The translations under genes and the position numbers were made by a program. Shown one piece after another: positions 33,221-42,673 of a stretch of DNA of 64,000 nucleotides; position 1 is the first letter of the stretch; every line of letters starts with the position of its first letter. The notes under the pieces were generated by a model. The model had not been told where the DNA came from, did not search any database, and saw only the letters and a list, made by a program, of their open reading frames with translations. Origin of the DNA: Actinoplanes siamensis (GTDB lineage: Bacteria; Actinomycetota; Actinomycetes; Mycobacteriales; Micromonosporaceae); contig NZ_BOMW01000020.1 of the NCBI RefSeq assembly GCF_016862395.1, positions 124,001-188,000 of the forward strand. Reading direction: 5' to 3'.

Positions 33221-34365
33221 CCAAACGCCGCAGCCGTGGAGACGGCGGGTTACACTGGGACGAGCAGCGCCAACGCTGGATCGCCTCGGTCACCGTCGGA
33301 TACACCCCGGCCGGTAAACGCATTGTCCGTAAGGCAAGCGGCAAGACCAAGACCGAAGCCAACATCAAACTCCGGCAGAAGATCCGAGAGTACGAAGACG
33401 GCCTGTCGATCGCCACGACCGCATTCACGGTCGCCGACGCCGTCACCGACTGGCTCTCCTACGGACTCACCGGCATCGACGGCGAAACCGTCAAGAACTA
33501 CACCGTGCTGGCCAACAACCACGTCATACCGGCGATCGGCGCACGCAAGCTACGTGACCTCAGCGCCACGGACATCGACAAGTGGCTTGCCGACAAGGCC
33601 AAGACGCTCAGCACCCGCACATTGCGGCTGCTGCACTCCATCGCCAACCGCGCCGTCAAACGGGCCATGGCCCGGAACAAGGTGATGCGCAACGTCGTCG
33701 AGCTGTGCACCGTGCCGCACGGCACCGGCGGCAGGCCCTCGAAGTCCCTGACCTACGACCAAGCCAAAGCGCTCCTGGTCGCTGCCGAGTCCAGCTCTCT
33801 GCACGCTTACGTCGTGCTGTCGCTGTTGACCGGCGCACGCACCGAGGAACTACGTCCTCTTACATGGGAACATGTCGACCTGGCCGGACGGCCCGATGTC
33901 GACCCGCCCATTCCCCCGGCCATCCACGTATGGCACTCCGTACGCGCCCACGGCGACACCAAGACCAAAAGGTCTCGGCGTTCGCTCGCGCTACCCATCC
34001 GCTGCGTCCGTGTCCTCACCGTGCACCGCGCCGCGCAGGGCGACCCCGGACCGGACGACTTCGTCTTCGCCAGCAAGGCCGGGACCCAGCTCGACCGGCA
34101 TAACGTGCTGCGAGCCTTCCGCTCGATCATCGCGGCCGTCCCGGGAATGAACCCGGCCGAATGGACCCCGCGCGAATTGCGGCACAGCTTTGTTTCGCTG
34201 CTCTCTGACAACGGCATGAGCATCGAGGAAATCGCCGACCTGTGTGGGCATTCCGGCACCTCGATCACCGAGTCCGTTTACCGCCACCAACTGCGCCCGG
34301 TTCTGCTCAACGGGGCGGTGGCCATGGACCGGATCTTCGGTCCGGAGGAGACTCCTGGGGCTTAG
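33217..34365 (+). CDS. int: Tyrosine integrase of element 2
   Basis: A 382-residue tyrosine recombinase with arm-binding, SAM-like (about 65-160) and catalytic domains. Catalytic residues are R208 (T-G-A-R), K249 or K251, R322, H345 (C-G-H-S-G) and the nucleophile Y355. The usual first His of box II is Arg319 (R-E-L-R-H in place of H-x-L-R-H), a variant seen in many actinomycete integrases. The gene ends inside the 24-bp subterminal repeat and 69 bp from the att repeat, as expected for an element using tRNA-Pro. Confidence 0.95.
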   Translation: MTKRRSRGDGGLHWDEQRQRWIASVTVGYTPAGKRIVRKASGKTKTEANIKLRQKIREYEDGLSIATTAFTVADAVTDWLSYGLTGIDGETVKNYTVLANNHVIPAIGARKLRDLSATDIDKWLADKAKTLSTRTLRLLHSIANRAVKRAMARNKVMRNVVELCTVPHGTGGRPSKSLTYDQAKALLVAAESSSLHAYVVLSLLTGARTEELRPLTWEHVDLAGRPDVDPPIPPAIHVWHSVRAHGDTKTKRSRRSLALPIRCVRVLTVHRAAQGDPGPDDFVFASKAGTQLDRHNVLRAFRSIIAAVPGMNPAEWTPRELRHSFVSLLSDNGMSIEEIADLCGHSGTSITESVYRHQLRPVLLNGAVAMDRIFGPEETPGA

Positions 34366-34388
34366 TCACCCAGTTAGTCACCCAGGCA
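34365..34388. repeat. 24-bp subterminal repeat, right copy
   Basis: Matches 21895-21918 in 23 of 24 positions and begins with the last base of the integrase stop codon. Candidate integrase arm site. Confidence 0.6.
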
Positions 34389-34393
34389 TGCAG

Positions 34394-34426
34394 AGAGGGC
34401 ATATCCTTCGATGGGATATGCCCTCT
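34394..34426 (+). terminator. Terminator after integrase 2
   Basis: A perfect 13-bp stem (34394-34406 with 34414-34426) and a 7-base loop between the integrase gene and the tRNA. There is no long T-run, but position and stability support a terminator that keeps element transcription out of the tRNA gene. Confidence 0.7.
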
Positions 34427-34433
34427 GACCTGC

Positions 34434-34508
<75 letters not shown>

Positions 34509-34559
34509 ATCCCGCCCCGAACCCCAGCCCGGCGCGACATCTCCTAAAGCTTACCAACC

Positions 34560-35999
34560 CTACCCATGCGCCTTCCCACGGCCCCCCGGCCCGGTCTTCT
34601 TCCGCGGCTTCACCGACAGCTCGATCGGTGTGCCCTCGAAGCCGAACTCCTCCCGGAGCTTCCGCTCGATGAAGCGCAGATACCCGGCGTCGAACGGGCC
34701 GGTCGTGAACAGCACGAAGCGGGGCGGGGCCACGCCGGCCTGGGTGGCGAACAGGGCGCGTGGGGCGCGGCCGCCGCGTACCGGGTGCGGGGTGGCCTGC
34801 GTCAGCGCGGTGAGCCACTGGTTCAGGGCGCCGGTCGGGATGCGCTGTTCCCAGGATGCCAGCGCGCGCCGGATCGCCGGGGCCAGTTTGTCGACCGCGC
34901 GGCCGGTCTTGGCGGAGATGTTGACCCGGACGGCCCACGTCACCCGTTTGAGGTCGCGGTCGATCTCCTTGTCCAGGAAGATCCGGCGGTCGGCGTCGAC
35001 CAGGTCCCACTTGTTGAACGCGATCACCAAGGCGCGCCCGGACTCGATCACCTGGGAGATGACCCGCTGGTCCTGCTCGCTGATCACCTCGGAGGAGTCG
35101 AGCAGCACGACCGCCACCTCGGCGGCCTCGACGGCGCCGGCGGTGCGCAGGGACGCGTAGTACTCCGTGCCGGAGGCCTGGTGGACGCGCTTGCGCAGGC
35201 CCGCGGTGTCGACCAGCTGCCAGATCTCGCCGTCCATCTCGACCAGACTGTCGACCGGGTCGACAGTGGTGCCGGCGACCGAGTCGACGACCGCGCGCTC
35301 CTCCTTGGCCATCCGGTTGAGCAGGCTGGACTTGCCGACGTTGGGGCGGCCGACCAGGGCGATCCGGCGCGGGCCGCGCGGTCCGCCCTCGGTCACCGGC
35401 GGGGTGGGCGGCAGCGCGTCGAGGATGTCGTCGAGCAGGTCGCCGGAGCCGCGGCCGTGCAGCGCGGAGATCGGGTGCGGCTCGCCGAGGCCGAGCGACC
35501 ACAGCGACACCGCCTCGAGTTCGAGGTTCTGGTTGTCCGCCTTGTTCGCGACCAGGATCACTGGCTTGTGGCTGCGGCGCAGCATCTTCACCGCGGCCTC
35601 GTCGACGTCCGTGGCGCCGACCGTGACGTCGACGACGAAGATCACCACGTCGGCGGTCTGCACCGCGATCTCGGCCTGGGCGGCGATCGCCGCGGCGCGG
35701 TCACGGGCATCGGGTTCCCAGCCGCCGGTGTCGACGACGGTGAATCGCCTGCCGCTCCACTGGGCGTCGTAGGGGACGCGGTCGCGGGTGACGCCGGGAA
35801 CGTCCTCGACGACCGCTTGGCGGCGGCCGATGATCCGGTTCACCAGCGTCGATTTGCCGACGTTGGGGCGGCCGACGACGGCCACGACGGGGATCGGTCC
35901 GGAGAAGGACTCCTCCTCGGCGGAACCGGAGTCGGGAGGGGAGAAGTCGAACCCGCCCTCGAAATCGTTGACGTCGAGGCCGGCGGGAAAGTCAGTCAC
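34560..35999 (-). CDS. der: Ribosome-associated GTPase Der
   Basis: A 479-residue double GTPase. Two G-domains have P-loops G-R-P-N-V-G-K-S at 43-50 and 217-224, D-T-G-G and D-T-A-G switch motifs and N-K-A-D / N-K-W-D specificity motifs. A C-terminal KH-like domain follows. Der is needed for late maturation of the large ribosomal subunit. The first 37 residues are an acidic actinobacterial extension. The GTG start overlaps the cmk stop (GTGA at 35996-35999), the usual cmk-der operon. Confidence 0.97.
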   Translation of the reverse strand: MTDFPAGLDVNDFEGGFDFSPPDSGSAEEESFSGPIPVVAVVGRPNVGKSTLVNRIIGRRQAVVEDVPGVTRDRVPYDAQWSGRRFTVVDTGGWEPDARDRAAAIAAQAEIAVQTADVVIFVVDVTVGATDVDEAAVKMLRRSHKPVILVANKADNQNLELEAVSLWSLGLGEPHPISALHGRGSGDLLDDILDALPPTPPVTEGGPRGPRRIALVGRPNVGKSSLLNRMAKEERAVVDSVAGTTVDPVDSLVEMDGEIWQLVDTAGLRKRVHQASGTEYYASLRTAGAVEAAEVAVVLLDSSEVISEQDQRVISQVIESGRALVIAFNKWDLVDADRRIFLDKEIDRDLKRVTWAVRVNISAKTGRAVDKLAPAIRRALASWEQRIPTGALNQWLTALTQATPHPVRGGRAPRALFATQAGVAPPRFVLFTTGPFDAGYLRFIERKLREEFGFEGTPIELSVKPRKKTGPGGRGKAHG

Positions 36000-36676
36000 T
36001 TACTTACCTTGCTGTTCAGCAGAGTCAGAAGATGTTGCACGACCTCGTCGATGCCCATTCCGGTGGTGTCCACCTCGATGGCGTCGGGGGCCTGGCGCAG
36101 CGGGTCGGTGGCGCGGCTGGAGTCCAGTTCGTCGCGGCGCGCCAGGTCCGCCTGCGTGGCCGCCACGTCTGTGGCGTCCTCGGCGCTGCGCCGAGCGGCG
36201 CGGGCGGCGGCCGACGCGGTCAGGTAGACCTTGAGGTCGGCGTCGGGCGCGACCACCGACGCGATGTCGCGGCCCTCGACGACGATCCGCGGGTGCGCCG
36301 CGATGATCGCCTGCTGCAGCAGCACGAGATGCCTGCGCGCCGCCGGCACCGCGGCCACGGCGGAGACCGCGGCCGTCACCTCGGGACCGCGGATCGGCTC
36401 GTCGACATTCGTCCCGTTCGCGGCGAAATGTGGCGCAACCGGATCGGTGCCGATCGACAGTTCGGTTTCCAGGGCGATCTTGGCGATCGCGTCCGGATCG
36501 GCCAGGTCGGCCTCCGCCTGCAGCACCGCCCAGGTCACCGCCCGGTACATCGCGCCGGTGTCCAGGTAGACGCCGCCGACCGCGATGGCCAGGCGCCGGG
36601 AGACGGTGGACTTGCCCGAGCCGGACGGGCCGTCGACCGCGACGACGCACCTCTCCGGCCGTACCTCTAGAGCCAC
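35996..36676 (-). CDS. cmk: Cytidylate kinase
   Basis: A 226-residue kinase that phosphorylates CMP and dCMP. P-loop G-P-S-G-S-G-K-S (16-23), Y-L-D-T-G-A-M-Y-R motif, and [11 protein letters not shown] for nucleotide binding. GTG at 36674-36676 chosen because AGGAGG precedes it and the length then matches the family; an in-frame ATG 84 bp upstream has neither. It is co-transcribed with der. Confidence 0.96.
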   Translation of the reverse strand: MALEVRPERCVVAVDGPSGSGKSTVSRRLAIAVGGVYLDTGAMYRAVTWAVLQAEADLADPDAIAKIALETELSIGTDPVAPHFAANGTNVDEPIRGPEVTAAVSAVAAVPAARRHLVLLQQAIIAAHPRIVVEGRDIASVVAPDADLKVYLTASAAARAARRSAEDATDVAATQADLARRDELDSSRATDPLRQAPDAIEVDTTGMGIDEVVQHLLTLLNSKVSK

Positions 36677-37181
36677 CGTTCCTCCTGACGTCACCGCGGC
36701 AACAACCCTCCCATTGTGCCCGCCGCCGCGTCTCCCGACGAACCTGGGGCTCGACCCCACGCTACCTGCCGGTAATTCGACAGGCCCCCATCCAGCGGCG
36801 ACGCTGACCTGCGGCGAGACCCGGAAACCAGCGGGCCGGTCACGGCCCGCTGCGGTCCTGGTCGATTGAGGGGTACGGCCGCGGCAGGTCCCATCCAGCC
36901 TACCGGAGCGGCGAACCCCGCACCGATCGGGTGAATCCCTCGCGTGGCCTGCGCATTCTTCCGCCTACGCCGGCATTCACGTCGATCCGTCAGGGGCCTG
37001 ACGTACGCGGGCACAGCCCGGAGACGTTCTCCGCAGGCGCAGCGCCGATGGCCTGACTTCGCGCCGCCGGATGCGTCGCTCCGCTCGACGACCCGGAACT
37101 GCGCGGTTCGGCCGCCGCCGATCCGGCTCTGCCGGTTCCGGAGAGGGAACGCCGGATGGCGGCCGTTCCCGGGCGGCGGCG
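36677..37181. other. Intergenic region between cmk and the AAC(2') gene
   Basis: 505 bp with no credible gene on either strand. It contains a 9-bp perfect hairpin (36830-36838 with 36843-36851, 4-base loop) that might end the transcript coming from the AAC(2') gene. It also contains the cmk promoter, which I could not pinpoint. Confidence 0.5.
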
Positions 37182-37718
37182 TCACCAGACGTCGCCGTCG
37201 CGCCAGTCGCAGATCAGCGGAGCGGTTTCGTGCCATGAGAAGCCGGCCACCGGGCGGATCAGTGTGCTGTCGTCCTCGCCGGCGGTGCGCACGACGCCGG
37301 ACGGGGCGAGCACCGCCGTTCCGCCGGGCCACCGGCGCCAGCCCCGGCCCAGGTAGAGGCCGAGTCCCGCGGCTGAGGCGGAGAGGGCGCCGAGCGCGTA
37401 GCCGTGGTCGATGATCCGCTCCGCCTCGGTCATCACCGCGGAGCCGAATCCGCGCCGCCGATGCGCCCGGTGTACCGCCATCGCCTCGACATAACCGCAT
37501 CGCAGCGACCGATCTCGATGCAGAAGGCGACGCTGGACCACCGATCCGTGTGCGATCAGGGTGCCGTCCACGGAGATCAGGATGTGCTGGCCGCCGAGCG
37601 CGTGATCCCAGTCGTGATCGTCGAAACCGCCCTCGAAAGCGTCGTCGAGCAGATCCCGGATCCGGCTGCGGTCACTCGGGCTCAGGTCGGCGGTGTGCAC
37701 CGTGCGCAGAACGGTCAT
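37182..37718 (-). CDS. aac(2'): Aminoglycoside 2'-N-acetyltransferase, AAC(2') family
   Basis: A 178-residue GNAT enzyme. The sequence agrees with the chromosomal AAC(2')-I enzymes of mycobacteria along its length: V-H-T-A-D-L near the start, F-D-D-H-D-W-D-H-A-L-G-G-Q-H, the acetyl-CoA site R-R-G-F-G-S-A, L-G-A-L-S-A-S-A and the conserved end C-D-W-R-D-G-D-V-W. These enzymes acetylate the 2'-amino group of aminoglycosides; a housekeeping role has also been suggested. ATG at 37716-37718 chosen by family length. Monocistronic. Resistance in this organism is inference. Confidence 0.9.
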   Translation of the reverse strand: MTVLRTVHTADLSPSDRSRIRDLLDDAFEGGFDDHDWDHALGGQHILISVDGTLIAHGSVVQRRLLHRDRSLRCGYVEAMAVHRAHRRRGFGSAVMTEAERIIDHGYALGALSASAAGLGLYLGRGWRRWPGGTAVLAPSGVVRTAGEDDSTLIRPVAGFSWHETAPLICDWRDGDVW

Positions 37719-37900
37719 GCCGCATGGTCCCAGGATTCCGGCACGCTTTCGGTAATCGCCACGGATATCGCCCGAAAACATTGTTCGGTGGTACGAAAAA
37801 GTCCGCCGAATGCAGCGGGCGGCACACCTTTCCGGCGAGGCGCCACGCGTCACACGACGGCGCGGCGGCCGCTGGACCGTCATACCTCTACGGTGGCCCC

Positions 37901-38794
37901 ATGTCCGTCTCCGCGGTGCCCGAGATTCGCGTCCGCCCATCCCTCGCCGTTCTCGCCGCGGTCGTGACCACGGTCGTGGCCTGGGCGTCCGCCTTCGTCG
38001 CGATCCGGGCCGTGCACGCCCACTTCGGCGCCGGCCCGCTCGCCCTGGGCCGCCTCGCCACCGGCGCCGTCGCCCTGACCGTCGCCCTGCTGGTCACCCG
38101 CGGCTGGGTCCGCCCGACCGCCCGCGAATGGGCGCTGGTGACCGGCGTGGGCGTGGTCTGGTTCGGCGTCTACAACGTCGCCCTGAACGCCGCCGAGCAG
38201 CGCCTGGACGCCGGCACGTCAGCGATGCTGGTGAACGTCGGACCGATTCTGATCGCCATCCTGGCGGGCTTGTTCCTGCGCGAGGGCTTCCCCCGCAGCC
38301 TCCTGACCGGCGCCGGCGTGGCGTTCTGCGGCGTGCTCCTGATCGGCTTCGCGGGCCGTGGCGGGAGCGCCGCCGACCCGCTCGGGGTGGCGCTCTGCCT
38401 GATCTCCGCGGCCGCCTGGGCGGTCGGCGTCACCCTGCAGAAGCCGGCCCTGCGCCGCCTGCCCGCGCTGCAGGTCACCCAGATGTCCTGCGTCGTGGGC
38501 ATGATCGCCACGCTGCCGTTCACCGGCGGGCTGATCGGCGACCTGCGGTCGGCGCCGGCCGGGTCGATCGCCGGCGTGGTGTATCTGGGGCTGGTCCCCA
38601 CCGCTCTCGCGTTCGGCACCTGGGCCTACGCGCTCACCCACATGAACGCCGGCCGGCTCGGGGTCACCACGTACCTCGTACCGCCGCTGACCATCCTCCT
38701 CGCCTGGCCGGTCCTGTCCGAAACTCCCCATCTCCTGGCGGTCGCCGGCGGCGCCGTCGCCCTGCTCGGCGTGGCCCTCTCCCGGCGCCGTTGA
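37901..38794 (+). CDS. EamA-family (DMT) transporter
   Basis: A 297-residue membrane protein with ten predicted helices and two EamA repeats (S-A-F-V-A-I-R-A in the first, V-Y-L-G-L-V-P-T-A-L-A-F in the second). The family exports metabolites, amino acids or drugs; the substrate cannot be predicted. ATG after a Gly/Pro-rich leader, with no strong ribosome-binding site. The promoter region is shared with the divergent AAC(2') gene, so co-regulation is possible. Confidence 0.9.
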   Translation: MSVSAVPEIRVRPSLAVLAAVVTTVVAWASAFVAIRAVHAHFGAGPLALGRLATGAVALTVALLVTRGWVRPTAREWALVTGVGVVWFGVYNVALNAAEQRLDAGTSAMLVNVGPILIAILAGLFLREGFPRSLLTGAGVAFCGVLLIGFAGRGGSAADPLGVALCLISAAAWAVGVTLQKPALRRLPALQVTQMSCVVGMIATLPFTGGLIGDLRSAPAGSIAGVVYLGLVPTALAFGTWAYALTHMNAGRLGVTTYLVPPLTILLAWPVLSETPHLLAVAGGAVALLGVALSRRR

Positions 38795-38935
38795 CCGTGC
38801 GCTCTCCCCGGCGGGTTCCCAGAAGTATCCGAAACATCGGGAAACAGCCCTGAGAAACAGCCCTGTCCGGTACGCGGGAGGCCGCCCGACTTCCGCGTGG
38901 CGGGACGGGCGACGGGCGTACCCGGCGAATTGTTC

Positions 38936-39592
38936 TCAGGCCCGGTATCCGTCGAAGAGCGGTCCGCCGGCGGATTCCAGGACTTCGGCGGCGATCGCGG
39001 CCGGGTCGTCCCGGGCGGCCAGCCAGCGGCCGGCGAATGCCGGGTCCTGTTCGCGCAGTTCGCGCAGCAGCCATTTGCCGCCGCTCACCCATCGGCCGGC
39101 CAGCGACAGGAACGCCTCGGCGGCGCCGGTCCACAGGCCGGTGGCGATGACGGCCCGCTCGCCCGGATCAGTGGCGTGCCGCAGATCGTCCAGGCCGTCG
39201 GTCAGGCCGTAACGGAGCCAGTCGCGCTGCTCGACGCTCAGCGGCCCCGGCCCGTCGGCGAGGACCTGAGCGCACCGGGCCGGGAGATCCCCCGGATCTC
39301 CGAACAGGATCACCCCCTGGGCCAGCATGCGATGCGTGCTCGGCTTGCGCTGGGCGCGTTCGGTGTCCAGGAACCCGATGAGCTTCTCCCTGGTGTGGAC
39401 GAAGAACTCGACCGGCCAGCCCGCGTGACGCAGGCTCTCGCGGTGCCCCGGGTCCGTCTCGTCGAGCACCACGATGTCCAGATCTGATCCGGCGGTCCGG
39501 TGTGGCCCCACCACGCTGCCGGTCAGCATCGCCCAGCGGGCGGCCGGAAAACGCTCGCGGGTCAGTTCACGTGCCACCTGCACCGGATCCAT
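38936..39592 (-). CDS. Nucleotidyltransferase-domain protein
   Basis: A 218-residue protein of the polymerase-beta-like nucleotidyltransferase fold. G-S-V-V-G-P-H-R-T-A-G-S-D-L-D-I-V-V-L (about 25-43) holds the GS motif and the catalytic D-x-D. A helical C-terminal domain (about 110-218) resembles those of aminoglycoside nucleotidyltransferase-like and toxin-antitoxin nucleotidyltransferases. The substrate is unknown. ATG at 39590-39592 chosen by domain length. It converges with the EamA gene across a 140-bp gap that holds no gene. Confidence 0.82.
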   Translation of the reverse strand: MDPVQVARELTRERFPAARWAMLTGSVVGPHRTAGSDLDIVVLDETDPGHRESLRHAGWPVEFFVHTREKLIGFLDTERAQRKPSTHRMLAQGVILFGDPGDLPARCAQVLADGPGPLSVEQRDWLRYGLTDGLDDLRHATDPGERAVIATGLWTGAAEAFLSLAGRWVSGGKWLLRELREQDPAFAGRWLAARDDPAAIAAEVLESAGGPLFDGYRA

Positions 39593-39820
39593 GCCGGTGA
39601 TCCTGCCGCACTGACCGTTTCCGGTCCTACCGCGCCACCCGATTGCTCGATGCGAGCACATTTTTCCAACTTTCTCCGGCACCGCTCTGACCTGCGCGAT
39701 CACTCCATGATCCGTTCCCGCCGGGGGGCTGCCGGCGGAACCGCGTTGAACCGGCCGCCCTCCCGGCCCCGTATGGCCCCCCAACCGGTGAACATCGACG
39801 TCCAACGACGAGGAGTGATC

Positions 39821-40591
39821 ATGAGGTCGCGCACGTACCGACGTAACTTGGGCAACCGGCGGAAGGCGATCGGCGCGGTGGTGGTCGCGGGGGTGCTGGT
39901 GGTGTCCGGAGTGGCCGGGGTCCAGTTGGCCAACGCGAGCACGGAACCCAAGGCGGCCGATCTGGTCAGCGTGGACGGTCAGCAGTTCGACGTCTCGCGG
40001 TGCACGGAGCTGCGGGTCGACGCGGGGAGCGTGGTCTGCGACGGCGAGGAGCTCAAGCCGGTCCAGGAGCAGGGCGCCGGCGAGGCGGCGGTGGACTCGG
40101 CGCAGGCCCTGGAGGCGGCGTGCGACCAGTTCGCGGCCGACGCCGCGGCGGCCGACGGGGAGCAGGCCGGCGAGGCCGCGCAGCAGAGCGCCGCGGAGAA
40201 CCGGGCCGACAACAAGAAGCTGGCCAAGAAGTACCTGAAGAACTTGAAGGGCGGCAAGGCGCCCGCCGGCAAGGCGCCCGGCGGCAAGGCGGGTCAGCAG
40301 GCCGAGGGCCAGAACGCCGGTGAACAGGGCGCCGCGGACGACCAGAACGCGGGCGAGCAGGGCGCGGCGGCGAACGACGCCGCGGCTGCCGCGGTGACCT
40401 CGGCTCAGGCGAGCCTGCTGCAGGCGTGCCTGGCGCTCGCCGACGCCAAGGCCGTGGTCGCGGCCGGCGCCGGTGACCAGGGTGCCGGCGACCAGGGCGC
40501 CGACGAGCAGGGCGCCGGCGACCAGGGCGCGGACGAGCAGGGCGCGGAGGAGGCCGGAGCCGCCACTTCGGCTCCGGCCGCGCGCAAGTGA
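39821..40591 (+). CDS. Secreted or membrane-anchored low-complexity protein with GDQGA/DEQGA repeats
   Basis: A 256-residue protein. A basic N-terminus and a hydrophobic segment (about 18-38, ending Q-L-A-N-A-S) act as a signal peptide or anchor. The mature part is extremely rich in Ala, Gly, Gln, Glu and Asp. A Lys-rich patch (about 127-152) with G-K-A-P repeats is followed by Asn-Ala-Gly-Glu-Gln-Gly-Ala repeats, then a C-terminal run of G-A-G-D-Q / G-A-D-E-Q pentamers (about 210-245). There are two single cysteine pairs. No family recognised. ATG with GAGGAG upstream. Confidence 0.75.
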   Translation: MRSRTYRRNLGNRRKAIGAVVVAGVLVVSGVAGVQLANASTEPKAADLVSVDGQQFDVSRCTELRVDAGSVVCDGEELKPVQEQGAGEAAVDSAQALEAACDQFAADAAAADGEQAGEAAQQSAAENRADNKKLAKKYLKNLKGGKAPAGKAPGGKAGQQAEGQNAGEQGAADDQNAGEQGAAANDAAAAAVTSAQASLLQACLALADAKAVVAAGAGDQGAGDQGADEQGAGDQGADEQGAEEAGAATSAPAARK

Positions 40592-40692
40592 CCCGCTGAC
40601 GTCGTACCGGAAAGCGGTGGATCTGGATCCGGGGTAGAGCTGGCACTACCCCGATGACTAACGCGGGCTGGATCGTGGCGGGCCGGCCAGGT

Positions 40693-40739
40693 CGGTAGCG
40701 TCCTTCCTCAGGTGGTCAACCGGAGGAAGGACGCTACCG
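40693..40739. terminator. Bidirectional terminator hairpin
   Basis: A perfect 17-bp inverted repeat (40693-40709 with 40723-40739) with a 13-base loop that can pair three more bases. It lies about 100 bp after the secreted-protein gene and would also stop minus-strand transcription coming from 41043. Confidence 0.8.
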
Positions 40740-40919
40740 GCTCAGCGCTCTCGCCGAGAGGCCGACACGAAGGGATTAACCGGACCGGCGGGGTGGGGCC
40801 GACGAGTGGCCGTCCCTGCTCCGCTGTCCCGGCAGAACGGATCTTTATCTCTGGAAAGGTCACAATTATGGACATAGCGTAGGAGACGAAACAGACATCT
40901 CCTACCTTCGAGGACAGCC

Positions 40920-41141
40920 ATGCATCCCCGCCATCCGTCCCACCCGGCCGCCGTCCGCCGGCGGTCGATGTTCGTCCTGCTGCTCACCTCCGTCGCCCTG
41001 TGCGGTGGCGTGCGGCACGTCGCCGAGGAGCCCAGCCGGGTGTCAGAGGTGGGAGGGGGCGGCCTGAGTCAGGGCGGACCCGAGGTCGGCGTAGAGCCCG
41101 TCCGGGACGGTGAGCAGGATGCTGGTCGCCTCGGTCGCTGA
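40920..41141 (+). CDS. Possible small exported peptide (weak)
   Basis: A 73-codon frame beginning M-H-P-R-H-P-S-H-P with a hydrophobic stretch (M-F-V-L-L-L-T-S-V-A-L, about 17-27). GAGGA precedes the ATG, and an 8-bp hairpin (40879-40886 with 40898-40905) lies just upstream. The last 99 bases run antisense into the gene at 41043-42518, which weakens the case. It could be a leader peptide, a gene remnant or chance. Confidence 0.3.
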   Translation: MHPRHPSHPAAVRRRSMFVLLLTSVALCGGVRHVAEEPSRVSEVGGGGLSQGGPEVGVEPVRDGEQDAGRLGR

Positions 41142-42518
41142 GACCAGGCCGAACAGTCCGAGCAGCGTGGGCTGCTGGGTGGCCAGGCCGTCGGCGTGGC
41201 CGAGCAGGTTCTCGCCGGTGGTGGCGGCCGCGGCGGCGACCAGGTCGTTGAGGAAGGCGGCCAGGGCGGCGGGGTCGTCGTGCGGATCGGCGACCAGCTC
41301 GACGTAGCGCCGGGCCAGGGACTCGTCGGCGGCCAGCAGCAGACCGGCCGGGATCAGGGTCCGTTCCACGACGAACCGGGCGTCGAGGCGGGTCATGGCG
41401 TCGTCGCCCAGCACGACCGTGTGTGCCTCGTGGAGCGAGGTGACGCAGTGGGCGCGCCTTCCCCAGCGGATCTGGCCGCCGCCGAGCAGCGGGCGCGTTT
41501 CGACGGCGAGGCGCACGGACCCCTCCAGGCGTGGCGTCTCCAGTTCGGTGGCCAGAGCGGCGCGCAGGGCCCGCACGGTTTTCGAGTTGTCCTGGTCGGG
41601 ACGGGCCTGGGCGAGGATCTCCCGGATCGGGGCGGAGCGGAGGGCATCGTCCCGGGGCACCTCGGCCCGGCGGACGTGGACGTGGTCGACCTGGGTGAGC
41701 TCGCAGTTGTCGCCGACGGTGTGCGGGAGGCCGGTCGAGGTGCCGGCGTGGACGGTGTAGGGCGGGAACATCACGCCCAGGCCGTACGTCCGGGTGCGGT
41801 CCCGGTCGGCGGATCTCAGGACGGCGGTGTGGTACTCCGGGCGGACCGAGCCGGCGCTGGAGAAACGGAGGCGGTAGCTGCGCTGGAGGCGGGCCTCCAC
41901 GTCGAAGCCCCGCTCTTCGAGTTCGGCCTGGCGGAGCAGGCGGAGCAGGCCGAACGTCCGCAGGTGGTCGGCCGCGGAGAGGGTGGGAGCGGGTCGCGGC
42001 GCCGGCGGGGCGGCGGGCTCCGGCCGCCGGGTGGCTGACGGGTCCCGCGGGGGCGACTGGATCACCGACGGGAGGTCGCCGGCCTGATCGTCGCCGGTCG
42101 CCGGTTGCTCACCAGGTGCCGGGTGGTCACCAGATGCCGGGTGGTCACCAGGTACCGGGTGGGAGTGGTTCGTGCGGAGTGCCCGGGAGCCCGGGTGGAA
42201 GATCAGCATCTCGATGGAGGACGGCGCGGTGGCGGGCTCTTCGTCCTGCGCGGGTGAGGGGGCCCGGGTGGGCACGACCGGTCTGAACGGGTCGGCCTCG
42301 CCGCGGCCGGAGGCGATCCTGGACGGCAGTGCGTCGCGGCCGGGCGTCGGCTGCGGCGGGGCGAACGCCTCGCCGCGAGATCCGCCGGCCGGAGCGACCG
42401 GGGACAGCCGGGGCGGCTCGGGACGGGACTGCTGCTCCGGAGCGACCGGGGACGGCCGGGGCGGCTCGGGACGGGACTGCTGCTCCGGCCGCTCCTCCGG
42501 GCGAGAGGTCTCGCTCAA
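41043..42518 (-). CDS. Hypothetical protein downstream of rtcB
   Basis: A 491-residue protein. The N-terminal 200 residues are Pro/Arg/Glu/Ser-rich, disordered, and contain a tandem 16-residue repeat (E-Q-Q-S-R-P-E-P-P-R) encoded by two 48-bp DNA repeats at about 42,372-42,467. Residues about 210-491 form a folded domain with a D-N-S-K-T-V-R-A-L-R-A-A-L block; I do not recognise the family. The TTG at 42516-42518 with GGGGGTG upstream was chosen; the frame stays open much further only because it runs opposite rtcB. It is on the same strand as rtcB, 155 bp downstream, possibly an operon. Confidence 0.65.
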   Translation of the reverse strand: MSETSRPEERPEQQSRPEPPRPSPVAPEQQSRPEPPRLSPVAPAGGSRGEAFAPPQPTPGRDALPSRIASGRGEADPFRPVVPTRAPSPAQDEEPATAPSSIEMLIFHPGSRALRTNHSHPVPGDHPASGDHPAPGEQPATGDDQAGDLPSVIQSPPRDPSATRRPEPAAPPAPRPAPTLSAADHLRTFGLLRLLRQAELEERGFDVEARLQRSYRLRFSSAGSVRPEYHTAVLRSADRDRTRTYGLGVMFPPYTVHAGTSTGLPHTVGDNCELTQVDHVHVRRAEVPRDDALRSAPIREILAQARPDQDNSKTVRALRAALATELETPRLEGSVRLAVETRPLLGGGQIRWGRRAHCVTSLHEAHTVVLGDDAMTRLDARFVVERTLIPAGLLLAADESLARRYVELVADPHDDPAALAAFLNDLVAAAAATTGENLLGHADGLATQQPTLLGLFGLVSATEATSILLTVPDGLYADLGSALTQAAPSHL

Positions 42519-42673
42519 CGAACACCCCCAAGGGTCCACAGGCAACCCATCGAGCCTGACAGATCCAGTCCGGCGGGGACAGGGCCAGTCGGGGGAGTTC
42601 GATCGCCGATGGGAGGGGCCGGAGGGCGAGCGGAGACGGGCAGGTTTGCGGCGGCGGGCCGCGGCGGGTGGTG

